A stretch of 64,000 bases of DNA, taken from contig CBDANO010000002.1 in NCBI GenBank assembly GCA_965197665.1, positions 1-64,000 of the forward strand. The letters run 5' to 3'. Below, piece by piece: positions 44,635 through 52,490 of the stretch. Position 1 is the first letter of the stretch. Every line of letters starts with the position of its first letter. The position numbers and the translations under genes were made by a program. The DNA is from CBDANO01 sp965197665 (lineage in GTDB: Bacteria > Chloroflexota > Dehalococcoidia > Lucifugimonadales > UBA3495). A model generated the notes under the pieces. It searched no databases and was not told the DNA's origin. It worked only from the letters and a program-made list of their open reading frames with translations.

Positions 44635-45795
44635 CTATTCGTAGGGTTGGAGCTCTACTTCGTGCAGCGCCGGCACCACTTCCTTGCCTAGAAGCTCGAT
44701 AGAGCGCATCACGTCGTTATGAGGGACATCTCCGTCACTAGCAATAAGAATCAAGTAACCCGGGCTAAGGCGCTTTATTGTCGAGGAGAGCTTGTCGGTA
44801 ACGGTCTCCGGACTGCCCACGACGACGGCGTTGACTTCTTGAAGTTTTTCGTAGGTCACGGGCGGCCCGGCGCCGGCGCCCAGCCTCCGGGACATCATAC
44901 CGCTGGCAACTCGAGACTGGTATCCGGGAGGGTCGTTATGCTCCATCGGCCCCCTCATCCGGTGGCTTTGAGTCCACAGGAGCTTTCGCCCTATTTCTTG
45001 GGCCCGTTCATCGGTATCGGCCACCAAGGCCCGGACCTGATAGCCGAAGTGCTCCGGGCCGGGCGTGAACCCCATTTCGTGGGCGGTATCGATGTAGATC
45101 CGCTTCAGCTCCGAGGTAAGGTCTATTAGGGCGCCCAGATTTATGTAGGCGTAGCCGTGCCGGGCCGCCCAGATCACGCTTTCCGGGCTGCTGCCGCCGG
45201 GAAACCACACGGGCGGATGCGGCTTCTGCATCGGCAGCACCCACGGGTTGACCGCCCGGTAATGGTAGTACTTTCCTTCGTAGCGAAAAGGCCCCGGGGT
45301 GGTCCAGCACTTGATGATGATGTCGTGGGCTTCTTCGAACCTGTCGCGGTTCTCGGTGGGGTCGATTCCCGCTTGAAGAGTCTCCACGGCCCCGCCGCGC
45401 ACGAATCCTGAAATCAACCGGCCGCCGGAGTAGCAGTCCAGCATGGCCAACTCTTCCGCCATCCTGACCGGGTCGCTGATGGGGATAATGTTGCCCAGGA
45501 TGGCGATGCGGACCCTGTTTGTGACTTTGCTAATGACCGCCGCGTCCAAGTTCGCGGACGGCTTCATGTTCCAATATGAGGCGTGATGCTCGTTGGTCAT
45601 GATCCCGTCGATGCCCACTTCATCGGCCAAGGCGTACTGCTCGTGGTACTGGTTATACAACTCGTGGGCCTTATGGGGATCGAAATAGGTATTGGGGAAA
45701 TCCAGCCTTCCCGATTTATAGTTCGCCAGGTCCTCTTCGGTGACGTGAGAATAAGGTTGCTGGGAGTGGAAGAACACCTCAACCCGGTCCTTCAT
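44635..45795 (-). CDS. LLM-class flavin-dependent oxidoreductase
   Basis: About 386 residues from ATG 45795 (MKDRVEVFFHSQQPYSHVTE), chosen for AAAGGAGAA upstream; the frame extends 31 codons further without support. It has a luciferase-like TIM barrel: GIDGIMTNEHHASYWNMKPS, RVRIAILGNIIPISDPVRMA, GRLISGFVRGGAVETL, then PPVWFPGGSSPESVIWAARH. Members oxidise substrates with reduced FMN or F420. The family is strongly expanded in SAR202-type Chloroflexota, where roles in breaking recalcitrant compounds are proposed. The specific substrate is unknown. Confidence 0.9.
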   Translation of the reverse strand: MKDRVEVFFHSQQPYSHVTEEDLANYKSGRLDFPNTYFDPHKAHELYNQYHEQYALADEVGIDGIMTNEHHASYWNMKPSANLDAAVISKVTNRVRIAILGNIIPISDPVRMAEELAMLDCYSGGRLISGFVRGGAVETLQAGIDPTENRDRFEEAHDIIIKCWTTPGPFRYEGKYYHYRAVNPWVLPMQKPHPPVWFPGGSSPESVIWAARHGYAYINLGALIDLTSELKRIYIDTAHEMGFTPGPEHFGYQVRALVADTDERAQEIGRKLLWTQSHRMRGPMEHNDPPGYQSRVASGMMSRRLGAGAGPPVTYEKLQEVNAVVVGSPETVTDKLSSTIKRLSPGYLILIASDGDVPHNDVMRSIELLGKEVVPALHEVELQPYE

Positions 45796-45939
45796 TGGTT
45801 TCTCCTTTGGCGCCCCCTCTTTCGGAGCAAACCCAATCGGCAGCGAACGGAGGGAAACGCAGGTTGGGCCGGGGCAATGCCCATCCACGTCCCGCTTCGG
45901 GATATCCTACACCTGTTGCGGAACGGAGCCTTGAAGCCA

Positions 45940-46710
45940 TCAACCTACTTCTATCCCCACCGGACAGTGGTCCGAACCCATGACGTCGGGCAGAATGAAC
46001 CCCGCTTTCAACCTGGGGGCGAAGGCTTCGTCTACGAAGAAGTAATCGATCCGCCACCCCACGTTGCGTTCCCGGGCCCGGGACATCTGGTCCCAGTAGG
46101 TGTACTGCTCAGGTCCTTGATTGAAGAGCCGAAGCGTGTCCACGTAGCCGCGGCTGAGTAGCTTGTCGATCCAGGCCCGTTCCTCCGCCAGAAATCCCGA
46201 GGTCTGCTCGTTGGCTTTGGGCCGGGCTAGGTCGATCTCTTTATGGGCGGTGTTAACGTCCCCGCAAATCACTATGTGTTTGCCCCGCTGCTTGATCCCC
46301 TCGGCCAATTCCAGGAAAGCGTCGTAGAAGTCCATTTTGTACTTCAAGCGTTCTTCGGAGGACCTGCCGTTGGGAAAGTATACGTTCAGCAGTACGAACT
46401 CGCCGTAGTCAACAGCCAGAATGCGGCCTTCCCCGGAAAGAGCGCCAACGTCGAAGGAGGACGTCACTTGCAAGGGCGATTGCTTGGTATAGACGGCCAC
46501 GCCGCTGTACCCTTTCCGCTCGGCGTGCGCGAAGTAAGCCTCATAGCCGTCAACTTGTTTCAATTCGGCGGGAAGCTGCTCTTGGGAAATCTTGGTTTCC
46601 TGGAGGCACAGGATGTCAGGGCTCTCGCTGGCAAACCATTCCAGAAAGCCTTTCTTCTGGATAGCTCTGATGCCGTTGACGTTCCAAGAAAGCAGTCGAA
46701 GGGTACCCAA
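45940..46710 (-). CDS. xthA: Exodeoxyribonuclease III (XthA/ExoA family)
   Basis: An AP endonuclease/3' exonuclease of base-excision repair, 256 residues. I choose TTG 46710 because GGGGGAG lies at proper distance and the protein begins at the conserved MGTLRLLSWNVNGIRA; the frame is open to 47070, but that extension is not protein-like. Catalytic motifs: LQETK, YSGVAVYTK, NVYFPNG, CGDVNTAH, WRIDYFF and GSDHCPVGIEV. Length is normal. Confidence 0.93.
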   Translation of the reverse strand: MGTLRLLSWNVNGIRAIQKKGFLEWFASESPDILCLQETKISQEQLPAELKQVDGYEAYFAHAERKGYSGVAVYTKQSPLQVTSSFDVGALSGEGRILAVDYGEFVLLNVYFPNGRSSEERLKYKMDFYDAFLELAEGIKQRGKHIVICGDVNTAHKEIDLARPKANEQTSGFLAEERAWIDKLLSRGYVDTLRLFNQGPEQYTYWDQMSRARERNVGWRIDYFFVDEAFAPRLKAGFILPDVMGSDHCPVGIEVG

Positions 46711-47248
46711 GCTAACTCCCCCTGGGACTCGAGACGCCCCGGAGCTTCCCAATGAGTCTGTAACGCCGGCCAGCAGTCTGAGCGTAAAGTAAAGAGGGAA
46801 TGGAACCGGTCCTATAAGCGATTCGCCAAGCAGCCCGGCAAGGCTTGGAATACTAATTTGGACCCGGGCTGACCCCTCTTCGCGGGCTTTCCGGCCCAGG
46901 CAGTAGAATACCAGCCTGACAACGCAGCCCGCAACCCGAAGACTCTGGGCTGGTGTCCCCGGATTTTTGCTCCGCCGCCCAAGGCAGGACGTAGCGATAG
47001 ACTGCCTATGATCAACCCGATATGCGAGTTTGCCGGGTTGGGCCGATTGCCGGGTCGGCGGGTACCCCATTGGGGTCTGGGCGTCTCAGGCTACCCCTCC
47101 AACTCGGCACGATTGGTTCAGAAAACCCTTTGACTTGCCCACACTGACCATGTAGCATACTGTCGGCGCGGCAAGAAGCCGGTACGTACAAAATCGATAG
47201 TGGGCCGACCGCGCTTCTCAGTGTTTGGGACTGATTGGGGGACAATTC
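46711..47248. other. Divergent intergenic region with promoter
   Basis: Between the leftward exonuclease gene and the rightward PEPCK-like gene. It contains the promoter at 47130-47158. The open frames in it are out of keeping with coding sequence. Confidence 0.5.
47130..47158 (+). promoter_or_regulatory. Promoter of the PEPCK-like gene
   Basis: TTGACT (47130-47135) and TAGCAT (47153-47158) are 17 bases apart, about 90 bases upstream of ATG 47249. Confidence 0.55.
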
Positions 47249-49537
47249 ATGGCTGGTACTCAACGGCAACAACCCCGGTCCCCGCTTGCCGGTCCTTCCA
47301 TCGTCCCCGCGTTCGAAACCGAGCTTGATAGTCTTGTCGCCCTGGCCAACAGAGGGCAACGCCCGGACAGCGAGTTCTACAACCCACCCAACGATTGGCT
47401 CGTCAGCCACCTGCCGGTCTTGCAAGACCTCCCCGCCGCCGAGCAAGAGCGGCTGCTAGCGGAGGCCGAGAGGGTCAATCAGGAGTCCGCTGAAGCCAAC
47501 GCCGCCGGAAAAGCCGCGATAAGAGCTTGGCCGGCCGTGGTAGTGAGGCTGGACAGCGGCGGGTTCGCCTTCTATAGCCAGTTGGGGGTAGCGCGCCGGC
47601 CCGACCTAACCCAGTACTTCATCGACGGCTTCCCGCAGAACCGGGACGCGCTGGCTTTCAGCGAGAGCAATCAGGCCCTCTTCGCCGAGGTGTTTAGCTT
47701 CATCAATGGGTACTTGAAGCAAAACCTCAAGGCCGGCAAGGCCGTTATTCAATCGGATAGGCAAGTATCCGACGCCCCGGGCCGGTCCTTCCACGCCCGC
47801 CAGTTGCTGTTCGGCACCAGGTACATGCAGGTCTCCATCATGTGGCGGCAACTTACCTTCGACCTTCCCGAGGCCCGGCGCGTCGAGAAACCCGACATCT
47901 TGGAAGTGTCGATTCCCCACTGGCTCGAAGACTTAGGGCTGCCCGAGGAGCTCAAAGGCCGAATCTGCGACGCCGGCCTGACTCAATTGGTATTCAAAGC
48001 GCCCACCAAGAGACTCTCTCTCCACTTGGGGTTCGACTACGTGGGAGAGCACAAGATGGGCCCCTTATCCATAGCGATGTTCTTAGTTAAACAAGTAAAG
48101 GGGTTGGCCATCCAAGCAGCGTTGAGCGCGGCCCGGGTCAAGACCCTGGAGGGTGCCGTCAAGAACACCGCGCTGGTCACGGTGGGGCCCTCACTCCATG
48201 GCAAGAGCACCCTGACCATAATGATTGAGTTGGCCAACAGCGAATTGGCCCAGCGATTGGGACTGACCGAGGACCCGGAGGAAGGGGTCTATCCCATGAA
48301 CGACGACATTGTGCTGTTGCAGCCGCTGCGCCAGCCTATAAAGTACGTCCGCCAGGGAAAGACGGTAACCATCGATTACGGCATCGACGGGACGGAAAAT
48401 AACTTCTACGCGATGCCCTTCGGGTTGGAGCAAGAGGGGGACCCCATCACCTTCGAAGCGGTGCGGGGCACCAAAGAATCCCCCAATGATCAAGAAGTCC
48501 TGGAAAACGTGCCGGTGGACGCCAGTAATGGGGCGCCCAACTTCCTCTCTAACCCGGTACGCAACATGCGGGTGACCCTATCCCGGTCCCGGCTCATCGC
48601 CAGAAAAGGCGCAAAACACTTGATCGAAGCTATCAGCGAGGGGCGCCTGAACGACTCCGTACACATTCCCATGGAGAACACCGACCAAGTGTTTTGGCAA
48701 GCGGTGATGCGCCAGAACACGGTGATTCCTCCCTTGAGGCGGGTTACCATCAAACAATACGTACGCATCTTGATGTACGGCGAGGCCGTTCAGATGGGGG
48801 CAGCCACGGGCGCCATCGGCAAGCCGTACGTGGAGTACTTTTCCGACCCGTTCATAATCGGCCTGGAAGACGACAACGCTAACGTGATGTACCACATCTT
48901 GCAGCAGATGGAGCGAGGGGGCTTGTTACAAGACTTCTACGTCTTCAATACCGGAGGCGTCGGCGCCGACGCCAACGAGGAAGCCAGCGGACGTTTCTAT
49001 AAGAAGGTGCCAAAGGAATTGACCCTGATGCTGCAAGAGGCCCTGCTGCGGGGAGCGGTCAAGTTCGAATACGACGACTTGCTGGGATCGAACATCGCGG
49101 TTGCCGTCGTGGACCGCACCGGGGCGGAAGCTATCGATTTACGCTCGGAATGGCTGCCCAAGAACATCTATGGAGAACACGAATACGCTCAACGCATCGT
49201 GGAATTGCGCCGCCGGAGATACTATAGCCGGGACGCCGAAGACAAGGCAGGAATATTACGCTATACCAAGGTCGTGGACGAGATCTTCGACCTCTCGGAC
49301 ATTCCCGCGCCCCGGGGGGAGCGGGAGCTTGCTTGGCTGCTGTCCTTCTTCTGGAGTGTAGACCAAGCGTACAACACGCTGTCGGAACTATCGTTGCACC
49401 GGGGCGAAGGACGCAGTCCCGAAGGCCCCATCTTGCAAGGCCTTCAAGGTATGTACGAAGCCGGAGTAGCCGACGGCCTCGACCTGCCCAGTGACTCGCA
49501 GACCGCGCTGGAGAGTTTGGGAATCAAGTTCGTCTAG
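47249..49537 (+). CDS. Divergent ATP-type phosphoenolpyruvate carboxykinase-like protein
   Basis: About 762 residues from ATG 47249 (GGGGGA upstream), far longer than the usual 530 of ATP-dependent PEPCK. The kinase loop reads VTVGPSLHGKSTLTIMIELA (K319) in place of the normal GLSGTGKTTL. The metal/nucleotide region is YPMNDDIVLLQPL where PEPCK has an IGDDEH-type motif. Further similarity lies in YVFNTGGVGADANE (PEPCK: INTGWVGG) and ELTLMLQEALLRGAVKFEYD. The N-terminal 300 residues have no counterpart that I recognise. It may interconvert oxaloacetate and PEP or phosphorylate another substrate; the changed P-loop argues for caution. It stands alone with its own promoter. Confidence 0.65.
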   Translation: MAGTQRQQPRSPLAGPSIVPAFETELDSLVALANRGQRPDSEFYNPPNDWLVSHLPVLQDLPAAEQERLLAEAERVNQESAEANAAGKAAIRAWPAVVVRLDSGGFAFYSQLGVARRPDLTQYFIDGFPQNRDALAFSESNQALFAEVFSFINGYLKQNLKAGKAVIQSDRQVSDAPGRSFHARQLLFGTRYMQVSIMWRQLTFDLPEARRVEKPDILEVSIPHWLEDLGLPEELKGRICDAGLTQLVFKAPTKRLSLHLGFDYVGEHKMGPLSIAMFLVKQVKGLAIQAALSAARVKTLEGAVKNTALVTVGPSLHGKSTLTIMIELANSELAQRLGLTEDPEEGVYPMNDDIVLLQPLRQPIKYVRQGKTVTIDYGIDGTENNFYAMPFGLEQEGDPITFEAVRGTKESPNDQEVLENVPVDASNGAPNFLSNPVRNMRVTLSRSRLIARKGAKHLIEAISEGRLNDSVHIPMENTDQVFWQAVMRQNTVIPPLRRVTIKQYVRILMYGEAVQMGAATGAIGKPYVEYFSDPFIIGLEDDNANVMYHILQQMERGGLLQDFYVFNTGGVGADANEEASGRFYKKVPKELTLMLQEALLRGAVKFEYDDLLGSNIAVAVVDRTGAEAIDLRSEWLPKNIYGEHEYAQRIVELRRRRYYSRDAEDKAGILRYTKVVDEIFDLSDIPAPRGERELAWLLSFFWSVDQAYNTLSELSLHRGEGRSPEGPILQGLQGMYEAGVADGLDLPSDSQTALESLGIKFV

Positions 49538-49956
49538 CCAGGTGACGGATTTGCGCTCCGCCAATACCCGCCGGCGGCGCTGGGCGCACCACTCCTCACG
49601 CGGCCTCCGGGGCGGCACTCCTCATATGATAATACTTCTTCTCCCACCACGCGCGGATAGTAACCGCAGTCCGCATCCTTCAAAAGCTTGGATTTTTTCG
49701 CAGGGTCTTCATTCCGGCTTCGAAATCTCCGCCATCGCGTAGCCAACCGGGGGAAACTGCCGTAATTTACGACGACCCTTATCGGGTACTGGATAGGGGG
49801 GTTCGGTTTTGGTTATGATATTGGCAGACCTTTCCAGCAGGGGGCCGATAGGCCGGTAAATCGAGGCTTACAGCCAGGTAATTGGAACTGGCGGAATAGA
49901 CGCCGCCTCGCAGCCTGAAAATCTGCGTCATATCCAAAAAATCAGGGGTGGACGTT
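49538..49956. other. Intergenic region with structured leader
   Basis: No gene seen. At 49862-49910 nested stems can form: CGAGGC with GCCTCG outside, GCCAG with CTGGC and GGCG with CGCC inside as alternatives. This lies just upstream of the MBL/rhodanese gene and could be a regulatory leader; it matches no riboswitch class I recognise. Confidence 0.35.
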
Positions 49957-51351
49957 ATGATTTTGAACCAATACTACTTGGACTGCCTCTCTCATGCTTC
50001 CTACGTCATCGGCGACGAAGAAACGGGCACCGCCATCATCGTTGACCCCCAACGTGACGTCGACGAGTACGTGAAGGACGCGAAAGAGTTGGGCCTAACC
50101 ATCAAATACGTCTTCTTGACCCACTGGCACGCCGACTTCGTTGCCGGCCACTTGGAGCTGCGCGACCGCACCGGGGCCCAAATATGCCTTGGCAGCCGGG
50201 CCGAAGCCGAGTTCGACTGCCTCTCCTTCGAAGACGGGGAATCCCTGGTATGCGGTCAAGTCAAGCTCCGGATTCTCCACACTCCCGGGCACACCCCGGA
50301 GGGAGTGTCGATTCTAGTCTACGACCTGGCCGAAGACCCGGTTAAACCCCACGCCGTGCTGACCGGCGACACTCTGTTCATTGGCGACGTAGGCCGGCCG
50401 GACCTCATGGGGTCCCTCGGCTCGTCGCCCGGCGACTTGGCCAAAATGCTCTACGAGTCCATCCAAAGGAAAATTCTGCCCTTGCCCGACGAAACTTTGG
50501 TGTACCCGGCTCACGGCGCGGGGTCCTTCTGCGGTAAGTCTCTCAGCACCGACACGGTGTCGACGATAGGGGAACAACGGCGGTACAACTATGCTCTTCA
50601 ACCCATGAGCGAGGCCGAATTCGTGTCCCTGATAACCGCCGACCAGCCGGAGCCGCCCCAGTACTTCGTATATGACTCCGTAATGAACCGGAAAGAACAC
50701 CAGACCTTGGGCAATGCGCTACAACGGGCCCTCACACCCCTGGGACTCGACGAAGTCCTCAAGCTGATGAGCGAGGGCGCCCAGGTCCTGGACGTCCGGG
50801 AGCCGGCGGACTACGACGGGGCCCACGTGGCCAACAGCTTGAACATCGGCTTGGGAGGCCGTTTTGCGTCTTTTGCCGGCATTCTGCTGGACAGGGACAT
50901 CCCCATCGTCCTCGTTGCCGAGCCGGGCCGGGAGGAAGAGGCGGCAATGCGGTTGGGACGCATCGGCTACGATCACGTCGCCGGGTACTTGGACGGCGGC
51001 ATGGCGTCGCTGGCGGCGAGGGAAGACGTTACGCGAAGAACCAACAGGACGACGCCAGCCACCGTCGACGAGCTGCTGGACCTACCCGACCCGCCGGTGA
51101 TAATAGACGTCAGAACGGAAAACGAGCACACCCAATCGAGGATACGGGGCAGCAGGAACATCCCCTTGAACCAGCTTAGAGAGCGCATAAACGAAATACC
51201 CGCTGAGGGAAGCGTGGTGGTCCACTGTCAATCGGGGTACCGGTCGGCCATGGGCATGGGCATCCTGGAGCAGGGCGGATTGACCAACGCGACCCACATG
51301 GTGGGCGGTATCGCGGCGTGGGAGGCCTCCAAGCTGGCAACCGTATGCTAG
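49957..51351 (+). CDS. MBL-fold persulfide-dioxygenase-like protein with two rhodanese domains (CstB-like)
   Basis: About 464 residues from ATG 49957 (AGGGG upstream; GTG 49948 is an alternative). The metallo-hydrolase domain has the motif FLTHWHADFVAGHLELRDRT, then HTPGHTPEGVSI, LTGDTLFIGDVGRPDL and YPAHGAGS, the single-iron ETHE1/CstB pattern. Two rhodanese domains follow. The first (VLDVREPADYDGAHVANSLN) has no Cys at the active-site loop (VLVAEPGREEE); the second has VVHCQSGYRS, a proper catalytic loop. The arrangement suggests persulfide oxidation coupled to sulfur transfer, so a role in sulfide detoxification. Confidence 0.88.
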   Translation: MILNQYYLDCLSHASYVIGDEETGTAIIVDPQRDVDEYVKDAKELGLTIKYVFLTHWHADFVAGHLELRDRTGAQICLGSRAEAEFDCLSFEDGESLVCGQVKLRILHTPGHTPEGVSILVYDLAEDPVKPHAVLTGDTLFIGDVGRPDLMGSLGSSPGDLAKMLYESIQRKILPLPDETLVYPAHGAGSFCGKSLSTDTVSTIGEQRRYNYALQPMSEAEFVSLITADQPEPPQYFVYDSVMNRKEHQTLGNALQRALTPLGLDEVLKLMSEGAQVLDVREPADYDGAHVANSLNIGLGGRFASFAGILLDRDIPIVLVAEPGREEEAAMRLGRIGYDHVAGYLDGGMASLAAREDVTRRTNRTTPATVDELLDLPDPPVIIDVRTENEHTQSRIRGSRNIPLNQLRERINEIPAEGSVVVHCQSGYRSAMGMGILEQGGLTNATHMVGGIAAWEASKLATVC

Positions 51352-51430
51352 CCCGCCCGCTTCATGCTAACTTGATACTCACTACCGCAATGCCAAATGA
51401 CGCCGGACCGGTACCGGGGAGTCGATAATC

Positions 51431-52462
51431 GTGCCTGCTATAGACAAACCGCTGCCAACCTCCGTGGTGGGCAGCTACGCTACCCCGGGTTGGTTGTGGA
51501 CCGCCTTGGAGGAAATCAAGGCTCGCCGCTACGGCCCCACCGACGAAAGAGAAGTTTTCGACGACGCGGTGAACATGGCCATCCGGGACCAGGAGCGGGC
51601 CGGTGTGGACATCATCACCGACGGCGAGATGCGCCGGTACTTGTTCATCCAGAATTTCTACGGCCGCATGACCGGTCTGCAGGAACTGACCCCCCTGCGG
51701 CGCACCGGCTTCTACGCCTACGACAGCGTGCCGCGTTACACTTTGACCGAGCGCATATCGACCACCGAAGGCCTGGGAATAGTGGGCGACTTCCGCTACC
51801 TTCAAGCCAACACCTCGAACAGCGTCAAAGCCACCTGCCCCGGCCCTCTAACTATGACCATCCACATTAGGTTGGGAGACGGCTCCATCTACAAAGACCG
51901 GATGGAGTTGGCCATGCAGTTCGCTGAAGCGATCAACGCCGAGCTAAAGGAGTTGGCAGCGGCTGGAGCGGCTTACGTCCAACTGGACGAACCTTCGGCG
52001 GCAATCGTGGAAGGCAACCTGACGGATTGGGTGGACTTGTTGAACGTGGCCTTGGATGGAGTAGAGGCGCGGCGGTGCTTGCACGTTTGCTTTGGCAACC
52101 TGCTCAGCCGGCCCCGGGGAAAGCGGGAATATGCTCGATTGCTCCCGGCGCTGGCGTCGGTGAAGGTGGAGGAATTCTCCTTCGAGTTCGCCAACCGGGA
52201 AATGACGGAACTGGAGGCGCTGCGGGAAGTACCCGCCTCTTGCGACCTCAGCGTCGGCCTGGTTGACGTCAAGTCCTTCTGGATAGAACCCCCGGAGGAA
52301 ATCGCGGCCCGGGTCCGAAAGGTGGCCGGCGTGGTGTCTCCGGAGCGGGTGACCGTAACGCCGGACTGCGGTTTCTTCCCGGTGCCTCGGTGGCTGGCTT
52401 TCGAGAAGCTGAAGAACATGGTGAAAGGCGTAGACCTAGCCCGCAACCAGCTTTACGGATGA
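51431..52462 (+). CDS. Cobalamin-independent methionine synthase-like (MetE C-terminal domain) protein
   Basis: The 343-residue protein has only the catalytic barrel of MetE. It starts at GTG 51431 (GGGGAG upstream). Zinc ligands are likely H218 and C220 (CLHVCFGN), E252 or a neighbour (VEEFSFEFAN) and C313 (TPDCGFFPVPRW). Stand-alone versions transfer methyl groups from unknown donors, or thiol-activate other substrates. The tail of a second such gene lies at the right edge of the window. It is followed 28 bp later by the molybdopterin hydroxylase. Confidence 0.88.
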   Translation: MPAIDKPLPTSVVGSYATPGWLWTALEEIKARRYGPTDEREVFDDAVNMAIRDQERAGVDIITDGEMRRYLFIQNFYGRMTGLQELTPLRRTGFYAYDSVPRYTLTERISTTEGLGIVGDFRYLQANTSNSVKATCPGPLTMTIHIRLGDGSIYKDRMELAMQFAEAINAELKELAAAGAAYVQLDEPSAAIVEGNLTDWVDLLNVALDGVEARRCLHVCFGNLLSRPRGKREYARLLPALASVKVEEFSFEFANREMTELEALREVPASCDLSVGLVDVKSFWIEPPEEIAARVRKVAGVVSPERVTVTPDCGFFPVPRWLAFEKLKNMVKGVDLARNQLYG

Positions 52463-52490
52463 CCAAATTCATTTCACGCGGCGGTGCGCA

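Noticed and set aside
46711..47070. N-terminal extension of exodeoxyribonuclease III
   Set aside because: The frame is open but the sequence is not protein-like; a TTG with a strong ribosome site at 46710 begins exactly at the conserved N-terminus.
49862..49910. Known riboswitch upstream of the MBL/rhodanese gene
   Set aside because: Stems can form, but the conserved cores of SAM, cobalamin, TPP or other common classes are not present.
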